In this document: positions 7,988-14,520 of the stretch, piece by piece
Layout: the number at the start of each line of letters is the position of its first letter
How positions within the stretch are numbered: position 1 is the first letter of the stretch
NCBI GenBank assembly: GCA_046153875.1
Contig: JBJXFE010000074.1
Location: 1 to 15,495, forward strand
Length of the DNA stretch: 15,495 bases
From: JBJXFE01 sp046153875
Lineage (GTDB): Bacteria; Planctomycetota; Phycisphaerae; Phycisphaerales; UBA1924
Direction of reading: 5' to 3'
Translations under genes and position numbers: made by a program
The notes under the pieces: generated by a model
What the model was told of the DNA's origin: nothing
The model's input: only the letters and a program-made list of their open reading frames with translations
Databases searched by the model: none

Positions 7988-8437
7988 ATGGTTGCGGCAT
8001 CACGACATGCTTTTCGTCCGGCCTGTGCCCGCCTCGGCTGGCACGGTGTCTTGGCGGTCTGGGCGCTCCTCGCCCAGCTCCTGATCCCGGCCCTCCAGGG
8101 CTGGCACATCGCGCAAGAACACGCCGGACGGGACGCGCCCCGCCGTGAGCACCTGCACGGTCACTCGTGCGGCACGACGCACGCCTCGGACTCCGGGCTG
8201 CAGGTCTCCACGCGCCACAACCACTCCGCGCCGCACGACGACCCGCACGATCACGACTCGTGCCCGACGTGCGTGACGCTCGCCCTCAGCCGGCAGACCC
8301 CGGTCGTCCCGCATCCGACGCTCGCGCCGGCGCTCGCTCAAGCGCCCGTCCGCTTCGTCGCCGCGCCGATCAGCGCTCCCGAGTCCGGCGTCGATCCGAC
8401 GCCGCGATCCAGCCGCGGGCCGCCCCGCGCTGCGTGA
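7988..8437 (+). CDS. Small His-rich membrane-anchored protein with CxxC (DUF2946-like layout)
   Basis: The 149-aa product has one N-terminal hydrophobic segment (about residues 18-38, WHGVLAVWALLAQLLIPALQ), then an exported-looking stretch dense in histidine and aspartate (HLHGHSCGTTH at 55-65, RHNHSAPHDDPHDHDSCPTC at 76-95) with a CPTC motif, and an Ala/Pro-rich tail. Short proteins with one signal/anchor helix and a C-terminal His and CxxC block resemble DUF2946-type proteins found near metal uptake or export genes, but I cannot confirm family membership. Binding of a transition metal outside the cytoplasm is inferred from composition. ATG at 7988 is chosen over 7964 because of the promoter at 7947-7975. 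The prepilin-like gene follows 84 bp downstream on the same strand. Confidence 0.7.
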   Translation: MVAASRHAFRPACARLGWHGVLAVWALLAQLLIPALQGWHIAQEHAGRDAPRREHLHGHSCGTTHASDSGLQVSTRHNHSAPHDDPHDHDSCPTCVTLALSRQTPVVPHPTLAPALAQAPVRFVAAPISAPESGVDPTPRSSRGPPRAA

Positions 8438-8521
8438 CCTGAGCGTCGCCCATTTTCGAACGTGTCCCCGGACATCATCCACCGGTCGTCCCTGCGCGGC
8501 TTGGCCGCACGGAGGTCGTCC

Positions 8522-9346
8522 ATGGTTCGGCAACCCCGCGCCTTCACGCTCATCGAGCTGTTGGTCGTCATCGCGGTGATCGCGGTGCTGATCGGCATCC
8601 TGGTCCCCGCGCTGGCCTCAGCGCGCCGGGCGGGCATCGCCCTCGCGTGCATGAGCAACATCCGTCAACTCGAAATGGCCCACGTCGGCTACATCAACGA
8701 TCACAAGGAGTGGTTCGTGGACGCGGGGCTGGGACACGGCGGGCCGAGTTCGCCCGAGGCGTGCTGGCCGGTTGCACTGGCCGACTATGTCGGTCAGTCG
8801 CGCCCGGTCATCCGTTCACCGGGGGACAAGAGCCCGTATTGGCCGATCGAGAAGGGCGGGACGAGCACCGGCCTGACGTTCGACCAGGCCATGGAGCAGC
8901 TCGCGGCAGGTCAGGCTGTGACCACGCCGCAACTCGCCCGGTGGACCAGCTACGGGCTCAACGCCTTCACGACCCGCTTCGCGCAGCCGTCCGTCCAGCA
9001 CCCGGAAACCGGCCGCTGGCTCGGGCCGTGGGATCGGCTCTCGCGCATCCCGCAGCCCGAGGCGACGGTGCACTTCCTCCAGATGACCGAGGGGAACGAC
9101 GGCGATCCGAGCGGGTACGCCCGGTCGGACCACGTCCACCCCGAGGACTGGGGGCTGCTGGGGACGGCCTTCGCCCCGCAGGCCGCCGCCGCCCAGATGG
9201 AGGCCGCGGCGCACGGCGGCAAGGCGGGCTCGTGGGGCGCGACGGCGAACTACGGGTTCCTCGACGGGCACGCGGCGACGCTCAGGTTCAGCGACGTGTA
9301 CACGGAGCCGTTCAAGAACAACTTCATCCCGGACTTCGCACACTGA
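8522..9346 (+). CDS. Prepilin-type N-terminal domain protein with DG motif
   Basis: The 274-aa protein begins MVRQPRAFTLIELLVVIAVIAVLIGILVPAL: a short basic leader, a type IV prepilin peptidase site (Ala at -1, Phe +1, Glu +5) and a hydrophobic helix. This is the standard N-terminus of the large planctomycete pseudopilin-like family. The C-terminus has NYGFLDGHAATLRF, the DG end of the H-X9-DG processing-associated motif, with the nearest upstream His 17 residues before the Asp instead of 10. The body contains SDHVHPEDWG. Such proteins are thought to be processed by PilD and sit in type II secretion or pilus-like machinery or the periplasm; individual roles are unknown. GGAGG lies 6 nt before the ATG at 8522, which decides the start over an in-frame GTG at 8462. 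The dockerin gene begins 23 bp after the stop, suggesting co-transcription. Confidence 0.88.
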   Translation: MVRQPRAFTLIELLVVIAVIAVLIGILVPALASARRAGIALACMSNIRQLEMAHVGYINDHKEWFVDAGLGHGGPSSPEACWPVALADYVGQSRPVIRSPGDKSPYWPIEKGGTSTGLTFDQAMEQLAAGQAVTTPQLARWTSYGLNAFTTRFAQPSVQHPETGRWLGPWDRLSRIPQPEATVHFLQMTEGNDGDPSGYARSDHVHPEDWGLLGTAFAPQAAAAQMEAAAHGGKAGSWGATANYGFLDGHAATLRFSDVYTEPFKNNFIPDFAH

Positions 9347-9369
9347 ACGTGCTGAAGAAAGGAACCACC

Positions 9370-10149
9370 ATGCGCTTTGTGTTTATCGCGGCCGCGCTCG
9401 TCGCGCTGCCCGCCGCCGCCCTGGGCCAGGTCCACGCCGGCGACATCATCCTCAAGTACGACGGAACCCGGATCATCGTCGGGCGCGTCGAGGGGGGCCA
9501 GATTGTCTACGGCGCGCGCGTCGTCTCGGGCGCGTTCGGCGACATCGGCATCCCGAGCGCGACGTTCAACCCCGGGTACGATTCCGAGGCCGGTGCGTTC
9601 CCGCCCCAGCAGATCGTGGGGTTGACCGTCCGCCGCGCCCTGCGCGTGTGGGACGGGCAGGACTTCGACGAGGTCCCCGAGGAACAGCTGCGGCTGACCA
9701 AGCAGCAGAACACCGCCGAGACCCCGCCCGGAGACCCGCCGACGTGCCAGGTCGCCGGGAGCCTGCCTCTGGGCCTGTCGAGTTCCAGCGGCAAGCTGCA
9801 CCAGCATCCGGCCTATGAGCTGCTTGCGCCGGCCGATCCGGGCGTCTACCTCCTGGAGCTGGAGGCCTGGATGGGCGCGGCCGGCAGCGCCGTGTCCCTG
9901 CCGTTCTGGATCGTCTTCAGCCAGGAAGCGTCGCTCGCGGAGGTCGAGGCCGCGTTCGAGTACGCCGAGCAGATTCTGACCTGCCCGGCGGACTTCAACC
10001 GCGATGGGTTGCTGACCGTCTCCGACTTCGGGGCGTTCCAGACCGGGTACGTCGTCCAGAACCCGCGTGCCGACTTCAACCGCGACTGCGCCTGGACGGT
10101 CGCGGACTTCGGGGCGTTCCAGACCGCGTTCGTGCTCGCGTGTCCGTGA
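9370..10149 (+). CDS. Secreted protein with C-terminal GC-type dockerin domain
   Basis: The 259-aa precursor has a signal peptide (MRFVFIAAALVALPAAALG, cleavage near residue 19), a body of about 185 residues of unrecognised fold, and a C-terminal dockerin-like domain (about 205-258). The domain has two calcium-loop repeats, DFNRDGLLTVSDFGAFQ and DFNRDCAWTVADFGAFQ, bounded by Cys205 and Cys258 as in the planctomycete GC-type dockerin; the second loop has Cys where Gly is usual. The body shares its layout with the next gene: GDI...G.RI, a PGY...G segment, LRVWDGQDF, a His motif (HQH, 144-146), then VYLLELEAW and SLPFWIVF. The dockerin probably anchors the protein to an extracellular partner. 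Start chosen by AAAGGA 6 nt before the ATG. Context suggests a metal-related role; a distant link to the cyanobacterial all3515 Zur-repressed family is a guess. Confidence 0.85.
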   Translation: MRFVFIAAALVALPAAALGQVHAGDIILKYDGTRIIVGRVEGGQIVYGARVVSGAFGDIGIPSATFNPGYDSEAGAFPPQQIVGLTVRRALRVWDGQDFDEVPEEQLRLTKQQNTAETPPGDPPTCQVAGSLPLGLSSSSGKLHQHPAYELLAPADPGVYLLELEAWMGAAGSAVSLPFWIVFSQEASLAEVEAAFEYAEQILTCPADFNRDGLLTVSDFGAFQTGYVVQNPRADFNRDCAWTVADFGAFQTAFVLACP

Positions 10150-10159
10150 CCCGTGCTCC

Positions 10160-10207
10160 GCGCCGCCGTCCTGGCGGCGCCTGTCGTGCTCCGCGCCCCG
10201 CGCGGAG
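10160..10207 (+). terminator. Two tandem perfect hairpins between the dockerin and PEP-CTERM-like genes
   Basis: Hairpin 1 pairs GCGCCGCC (10160-10167) with GGCGGCGC (10173-10180), loop GTCCT. Hairpin 2 pairs CTCCGCGC (10189-10196) with GCGCGGAG (10200-10207), loop CCC. The 13-mer CGTGCTCCGCGCC precedes or enters both (10152-10164 and 10185-10197). Neither has a U tract, so they may reduce read-through, process the mRNA or protect 3' ends rather than act as classic intrinsic terminators. Confidence 0.45.
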
Positions 10208-10210
10208 ATG

Positions 10211-10246
10211 GAGAGAGTTCATACTCCTTTACGTAGAGAGAGTTCA
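10211..10246 (+). repeat. Duplicated GAGAGAGTTCA ribosome-binding-site motif
   Basis: GAGAGAGTTCA occurs at 10211-10221 and again at 10236-10246, 25 bp apart. The second copy places GAGAG about 6 nt before the ATG at 10249 and is the probable ribosome binding site. The first copy has no start codon at a suitable distance. Confidence 0.5.
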
Positions 10247-10248
10247 AC

Positions 10249-10956
10249 ATGCGTTTCACCAAGTCCGTGCCCTGTGTTCTCGCGATTCTCGTCCCGGCCG
10301 CCGTTCTTCACGCCCAGAAGCACGGGGACGTCGCCCCGCTGGTCGAGAACGGGCGCATCGTCACCTGGCTCGGCGTGGACGATCCGCCGCCGGGCTCGCT
10401 CATCGGCCCCGCGCGGGTCTTCGCGGCGGAGTTCCCCGATCCCGGGACGATCGGCCCCGGCGACCCGATCATCAACGACGAGCCCGGGTATCTCGGGCTT
10501 CCGGGGAACCCCCTGGAGGGGTTCTCGCTCGGCTTCAACATCCGGACATACCTGCGCGCGTGGAGCGTGGGGGCGCAGGAGTTCCCCGACGCCGCGGCTT
10601 CGACGACCATCACCGCCAGCGCGCCGATCATCGGGAGCGTCACCACGCCCCTGACCGCGATGCTCGTTCCGGGGCTGACGCTGCCGTCGCTGCCGGTCGG
10701 CGGGTTCGACTTCCATTTCGATCACGAGCTGAACGCGAATACGCCGGGCATCTACCTGCTCGAGCTGGAGTTGTTCACCAACCGCCCCGGGACCGCGAAC
10801 TCGCTGCCGTTCTGGGTCGTGTTCAACTACGGCCTCCCGGAGTCGGAGCACGAGGCCGCTCTGGACTGGGTCGAGGCGAACCTCGTTCCCGCGCCCGGCG
10901 GGGCGGTGCTCCTCGCGCTCGCCGGAATTCTGGCTTCGCGGCGTCGCCGCGCCTGA
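10249..10956 (+). CDS. Exported protein with PEP-CTERM-like tail, related to the upstream dockerin protein
   Basis: The 235-aa precursor has a signal peptide (about 1-22, ending VLHAQ), an unrecognised body and a tripartite C-terminal sorting tail: VPAPG (213-217), hydrophobic GAVLLALAGILAS, and RRRR. This is the planctomycete variant of PEP-CTERM, expected to be processed by an exosortase-like system. The body resembles the preceding protein: GDVAPLVENGRIV, EPGY, a GFNIRTYLRAWSVGAQEF segment against VRRALRVWDGQDF, a His motif (FDFHFDHEL, His156 and His159), then GIYLLELELF and NSLPFWVVF against VYLLELEAW and SLPFWIVF. The conserved His pair and the adjacent ABC genes suggest extracellular metal binding. 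The all3515 family of Zur-repressed PEP-CTERM proteins in cyanobacteria may be the nearest known type; this is a recollection to test, not a match I verified. Confidence 0.82.
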   Translation: MRFTKSVPCVLAILVPAAVLHAQKHGDVAPLVENGRIVTWLGVDDPPPGSLIGPARVFAAEFPDPGTIGPGDPIINDEPGYLGLPGNPLEGFSLGFNIRTYLRAWSVGAQEFPDAAASTTITASAPIIGSVTTPLTAMLVPGLTLPSLPVGGFDFHFDHELNANTPGIYLLELELFTNRPGTANSLPFWVVFNYGLPESEHEAALDWVEANLVPAPGGAVLLALAGILASRRRRA

Positions 10957-10967
10957 GCCGACGGTTC

Positions 10968-11002
10968 ACCCCGCGTCGCGGAGATCGCGCCGCGGGGTCT
11001 TT
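10968..11002 (+). terminator. Possible terminator hairpin after the PEP-CTERM-like gene
   Basis: ACCCCGCG (10968-10975) and CGCGGGGT (10991-10998) form an 8-bp perfect stem with a 15-nt loop, followed by CTTT. It starts 12 nt after the stop codon. The U run is short, so termination would be weak; partial read-through into the ABC genes is possible. Confidence 0.4.
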
Positions 11003-11028
11003 GATCGATGACCCTCGCGCCGTGCCGG

Positions 11029-11042
11029 TACGGACTACCGTA
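11029..11042. promoter_or_regulatory. Short inverted repeat upstream of the ABC transporter genes
   Basis: TACGG-ACTA-CCGTA is a 5+5 inverted repeat 39 nt before the GTG start of the ABC ATPase gene, between the possible terminator at 10968-11002 and the coding region. The position would suit an operator, but a 5-bp arm is short and no matching promoter hexamers stand out. Confidence 0.25.
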
Positions 11043-11080
11043 AACGTCCGATCCACATCGCGGCGCCGCCTGGAGACCCC

Positions 11081-11779
11081 GTGAGCGACCACCCGGCCCT
11101 GGAGATCAACGGTCTGCGGTTCCGCTACCCCGGCGCGCCCGGGTTGACGGTGGACGTGCCGCGGCTTCGGCTGGAGCGCGCCGGGCAACTCCTCCTCACC
11201 GCCGGCTCGGGACGCGGCAAGAGCACGCTGCTCTATCTGATCGCCGGGCTGATCGAGCCCCACGACGGTGGGGTCCGCATCGACGGGACCGCGATCCACT
11301 CGCTCAGCGGGGCGGCCCGCGACCGCTTCCGCGGGCGGCATGTCGGCATGATCTTCCAGACTTTCAACCTGCTCCATGGCTTCAGTGCCGTCGAGAACGT
11401 GATGGCCGCGCTGATGTTCAGCGGGGTGCCGAGGTCGGAGCACCGCGCGCGCGCGGGCGAACTGCTCTGGAAGCTCGGGATCGAGCGCCCCGAAGCCGAC
11501 CCCGACCGGCTCAGCGTCGGTCAGCAGCAGCGGGTCGCGGTCGCCCGGGCCGTCGCGTGCGCGCCCGCGCTGGTCCTGGCGGATGAGCCGACCGCGAGCC
11601 TGGACCCCGAGAACGCCGCGGGCGCGATGGACCTCATCCAGAAGGTGTGCCGCGACGCCGGGGCGGCGCTGCTCTGCGTCAGCCACGACCCGGCGATGCG
11701 GGGGCGGTTCGAGCGGCGCGAGTCGCTGGATGAACTCGCCGGGACGCGCGAGGCGGTACCGGTCGGGGGAGTCGCGTAA
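11081..11779 (+). CDS. ABC transporter ATP-binding protein (LolD/MacB type, ZrgB-like context)
   Basis: The 232-aa ATPase is complete: Walker A GSGRGKST (about residues 43-50), Q-loop IFQTFNLLHGFSAVENV, signature LSVGQQQRVAVARA (LSVGQ in place of LSGGQ), Walker B LVLADEPTASLD and H-loop CVSHDP. The sequence type is that of ATPases paired with FtsX-domain permeases (LolD, MacB, FtsE) rather than importers with separate binding proteins. It starts at GTG 11081 with GGAG 5 nt upstream. Its TAA overlaps the ATG of the permease by one base, so the two are translationally coupled and form one transporter. With a DUF3299-like gene next door, the pair resembles the zinc-regulated zrgBC transporter of vibrios; the substrate is inferred. 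Confidence 0.93.
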   Translation: MSDHPALEINGLRFRYPGAPGLTVDVPRLRLERAGQLLLTAGSGRGKSTLLYLIAGLIEPHDGGVRIDGTAIHSLSGAARDRFRGRHVGMIFQTFNLLHGFSAVENVMAALMFSGVPRSEHRARAGELLWKLGIERPEADPDRLSVGQQQRVAVARAVACAPALVLADEPTASLDPENAAGAMDLIQKVCRDAGAALLCVSHDPAMRGRFERRESLDELAGTREAVPVGGVA

Positions 11780-13185
11780 TGGCCCTCACCTCCCTCACCA
11801 TCGTGCGGCGCAGCCTGACGGCCCGGCGGTTCTCGACGGCGATGACCGCGGCGTCCGTCGCCGTCGCCGTCGCCATGTTGCTGGTGCTGCTCGGGATGCG
11901 CGACTCGGCCCGGCGGGCGTTCGCCCGGGGCAGCGGCAACATGCACCTGCTGGTCACCGCCGAGGACAGCCCGCTGGTGTCAATCCTCAACGGCGTGTTC
12001 TACGCCCGTGCGCCGGCCCGGGCGCTCACGTGGACGCAGCGGGAGCGCATCGCCCTCGACCCGCGCGTCGCCTTCGCCGTCCCCGTGCAGCAGGGGGACA
12101 GCTACCGCGGCTTCCCCGTCGTCGGCACGCTCCCGGAGTTCTTCACGGCGTTCAGCCCGGACCCGGGGTTTGACGCGGGGACCGCGCCCCCCCCCCGACC
12201 CGCGTGGCCCTTCGCCGCCGGCGCGCCGTTCACCAAGGCGTTCGACCTCGTGCTCGGCTCCCAGGTCTGGTCCGCGACGGGCCTGACGGTCGGCGACCAC
12301 ATCCACCTCGCCCACGGGCGCAGCGGCGACGACGGGAGCGCCGCCCATGTCCACGACGAGTTCTCGTTCGACGTGGTCGGGCTGCTCGGGCCGACGGGCA
12401 CGCCGCACGACCGCGCGATCTTCACCCACCTCGACGGGGCCTGGATCGTCCACGCGACCGAGAAGCGCGAGCGCGAGGAAGCCGAGGCGGGCGGCGCGCC
12501 GGAGCCGGGTGCGCCGGCGGAACCGGGGCACGAGGAGGAGGACGCGGAGCACGCCGACGAAGCGGGGGGCGAGCACCATCACGAGGCGGCGCTGCGCGTC
12601 GAGGACCTCACGCCCGACGACAAGCTCATCACCGGCATCTACGTTCGGGGCGTGACGCGGGACGGCTCGACCGTCTCCGCCTCGATCCCCGCGGTCGCCT
12701 CGGAGCTGCGCCGCGATCCGCGGCTCACGGTCGCCGAACCGGCCGCGGAGATCGACCGGCTCTTCCGGATCGTCGGCCAGGTGGACCAGGTGCTGCTGGC
12801 CATGGCCGCCGTGGTGATGGTGTCGAGCGGCGTGTCCATCCTGCTCGCCCTCTACAACTCGATGGAGCAGCGCCGCCGGCAGATCGCGGTGCTGCGCGTT
12901 CTGGGGTGCAGCGCCAGGCGCATCGCCGGGATCGTCATCATGGAGGCCGTCGCCATCGGTCTGCTCGGGGCCGCCGTCGGCGTCGCCGTCAGCGCGGGCG
13001 GGACCCGGGTCGTCGCCGAAGTCATGCACCGCAGGCTCGGGCTGGTCATTGAGTCCTCCGTGTCACCGATCCTGCTCGCCGGGGTCGTCGGCGGGGCGAT
13101 CCTTCTGGCGGCCGTGGCCGGATTGATCCCCGCGGTTATGGCTTATCGCACCGGCGTGGCGAAGAATCTGCGGCCCCTCGGCTGA
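11779..13185 (+). CDS. FtsX-family ABC permease with His/acid-rich periplasmic loop
   Basis: The 468-aa permease has the MacB/LolC/FtsX layout: one N-terminal membrane helix (about 18-40), a large periplasmic domain (41-335), and three C-terminal helices (about 338-358, 383-408, 430-452) around the FtsX signature EQRRRQIAVLRVLGCSARRI (363-382). The periplasmic domain contains HIHLAHG...HVHDEF (174-195), GLLGPTGTPHDRAIFTHLDG, and an inserted low-complexity stretch (about 228-270) of Glu, Asp, Ala, Pro and His including EEEDAEHADE and GEHHHEA. The GPTGTP.DR block and nearby histidines are typical, as I recall, of permeases found with DUF3299/DUF2796 genes in zinc-regulated loci. MacB-type transporters usually do not move substrate across the inner membrane as classic importers do, so the direction is open. 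A run of ten C (12187-12196, codons 137-140) lies in the coding sequence. Confidence 0.92.
   Translation: MALTSLTIVRRSLTARRFSTAMTAASVAVAVAMLLVLLGMRDSARRAFARGSGNMHLLVTAEDSPLVSILNGVFYARAPARALTWTQRERIALDPRVAFAVPVQQGDSYRGFPVVGTLPEFFTAFSPDPGFDAGTAPPPRPAWPFAAGAPFTKAFDLVLGSQVWSATGLTVGDHIHLAHGRSGDDGSAAHVHDEFSFDVVGLLGPTGTPHDRAIFTHLDGAWIVHATEKREREEAEAGGAPEPGAPAEPGHEEEDAEHADEAGGEHHHEAALRVEDLTPDDKLITGIYVRGVTRDGSTVSASIPAVASELRRDPRLTVAEPAAEIDRLFRIVGQVDQVLLAMAAVVMVSSGVSILLALYNSMEQRRRQIAVLRVLGCSARRIAGIVIMEAVAIGLLGAAVGVAVSAGGTRVVAEVMHRRLGLVIESSVSPILLAGVVGGAILLAAVAGLIPAVMAYRTGVAKNLRPLG
12187..12196 (+). repeat. C10 homopolymer inside the permease gene
   Basis: Ten consecutive C encode Pro137-Pro139 and the first base of Arg140. 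A gain or loss of one C by slippage would frameshift the permease after about 30% of its length. In this window the frame is intact. Confidence 0.9.
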
Positions 13186-13245
13186 ACTGGGCCCCAGGGT
13201 CGTCGTATGGTGGTAATCGCGGGGCGTCGCACCGGAGTTGTTTGC

Positions 13246-14454
13246 ATGGCCCGGATCATCGTTGTCGGAGCGTTCGCCGCCGGGATTGTCGCGGGCGTCG
13301 TGCCCGCCTCGGGGCAGGGGTTCGTTCCCGCGATCCCGGCCGAGCTCTACGCGCCCGCCGTCGTCTCCATCTCCGCCGACCATACCACGCACCAGGGCAT
13401 GACCACGCGCTCCGGCGTCGGGTTCTTCATCGGGCCGGGCAAGTTTGTCACCACGCGGGGACTGCTGTACGGCTCGAAGGGCGCGACGCTGACCTTTGAC
13501 AACGGGACCACGCTGCCGATCACGCGGGTGCTCGCGGAGGACTCGGCCGCGGACTTCGTGATCGCGGCCGCGGACGTCCCGCCGGAGCTGCGTCGCGGGC
13601 TGGCCGTGAGCGCCGTCGGCGCGATCGCGGGCGAGGACGTGCTCATCATCGGCCCTGCGAAGAAACCCGGCGATGCCGTCCCCGAGCACGAACTGGCGAT
13701 GGTGAAGATCGGCGCCAAGTCCGCGCCGCCTGTGCCGGTCCACGCGCTCACCGGCGAGGTCCAGGCCGCGCTCGCCGTGGGGGGGGCGCCGGTGCTCAAC
13801 GCCGTCGGACAGGTCGTCGGCATCGTGGTCACGCGCCCGCAAACCCCCGGCGTCGCGGCGATCGCCTCGTCGCGCCTCCACGACCTGCGCGAGACCGCGG
13901 GGCTCGCCCTCGCCGACTGGGCCGGCGGGACGCCGTTGCCCATCCCGGACGATGCGGCCGCGGCCGGCTCGCACAGCGTCGAGACGCGCGACGACGGTTC
14001 GATCCTTGTCGACAAGCGCTTCCTCCTCACCGGCGACGGCTCCGCGGAGAAGCCCTACGCGATCACGTGGGACCTCCTGCTCTCGGCGATGGAGGAGTAC
14101 GTCCCCAAGCAGGGCCGCAAGAACCTCCCCGCGCGGATCACCATGCTCGCCGGGAAGCACGTCTCCATCACCGGCAACGTCACCTTCCCCATGATGGTCG
14201 AAGAGCCCGAAGAGCTGCTGGCGATGATGAACCCGTGGGACGGGTGCTGCATCGGCGTGCCGCCGACGCCGTATGACGCTGTGGAGGTTCATCTGGCTCA
14301 GCCGATCAAGGGTCAGGGCCGGTTCACGAACTACGGCACGCTCACGGGCAAGCTGCGCGTGGAGCCCCAGCTCGTGGGCAACTGGCTCGTGGGCCTGTAC
14401 GTGCTGGACGCGGCCAAGCTCACGCCGGCGTCGTTCGGCGGGTTCTCGCCGTAA
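13246..14454 (+). CDS. Exported inactive trypsin-like domain fused to a DUF3299-like domain
   Basis: The 402-aa protein starts with a signal peptide (MARIIVVGAFAAGIVAGVVPASG). Residues about 30-215 follow the trypsin-like (HtrA/S1) fold pattern: GVGFFIGPGKFVTTRGLL (57-74), DFVIAA (103-108) and GGAPVLNAVGQVVGIVV (179-195). The catalytic positions are lost: His aligns to Gly72 and Ser to Gly179; only Asp103 remains. This is a pseudoprotease, probably a binding module. Residues about 270-392 resemble DUF3299: ITWDLLLSAM, ITMLAGKHVSITGNVTFPMM, then WDGCCIGVPPTPYDAVEV (331-348, compare family CIHVPPPPxN), and FTNYGTLTGKLRVEP. DUF3299 proteins occur with FtsX-type ABC genes in zinc-regulated clusters, which fits the gene 60 bp upstream. 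ATG 13246 is chosen over 13207 because GGAG lies 8 nt before it and the signal peptide begins there. Confidence 0.8.
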   Translation: MARIIVVGAFAAGIVAGVVPASGQGFVPAIPAELYAPAVVSISADHTTHQGMTTRSGVGFFIGPGKFVTTRGLLYGSKGATLTFDNGTTLPITRVLAEDSAADFVIAAADVPPELRRGLAVSAVGAIAGEDVLIIGPAKKPGDAVPEHELAMVKIGAKSAPPVPVHALTGEVQAALAVGGAPVLNAVGQVVGIVVTRPQTPGVAAIASSRLHDLRETAGLALADWAGGTPLPIPDDAAAAGSHSVETRDDGSILVDKRFLLTGDGSAEKPYAITWDLLLSAMEEYVPKQGRKNLPARITMLAGKHVSITGNVTFPMMVEEPEELLAMMNPWDGCCIGVPPTPYDAVEVHLAQPIKGQGRFTNYGTLTGKLRVEPQLVGNWLVGLYVLDAAKLTPASFGGFSP

Positions 14455-14468
14455 CCCATCGCTCGTGG

Positions 14469-14488
14469 CACCGGGCTTCCGCCCGGTG
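14469..14488 (+). terminator. Perfect hairpin just after the DUF3299-like gene
   Basis: CACCGGGC-TTCC-GCCCGGTG is an 8-bp stem with a 4-nt loop, 15 nt after the stop codon. There is no U tract, so it may serve as a 3' end stabiliser or weak terminator. It may also be one of the dispersed TTCN-loop hairpins seen further downstream. Confidence 0.4.
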
Positions 14489-14502
14489 TCCCTCGTTGTG
14501 GT

Positions 14503-14520
14503 GCAGGCATCCCTGCCTGC
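14503..14520 (+). repeat. Hairpin at the left edge of the tandem repeat
   Basis: GCAGGCA-TCCC-TGCCTGC is a perfect 7-bp stem with a 4-nt loop. Only the first repeat copy has the intact left arm; in later copies the preceding bases are GTGATGCAC, so the stem is lost there. Confidence 0.5.

Noticed and set aside
11081..13185. Macrolide exporter MacB or lipoprotein-releasing LolCDE
   Set aside because: The ATPase and permease types fit this broad class, but the His-rich periplasmic domain and the DUF3299-like neighbour point to the zinc-regulated subtype; no MacA-like adaptor or lipoprotein-sorting genes are nearby.
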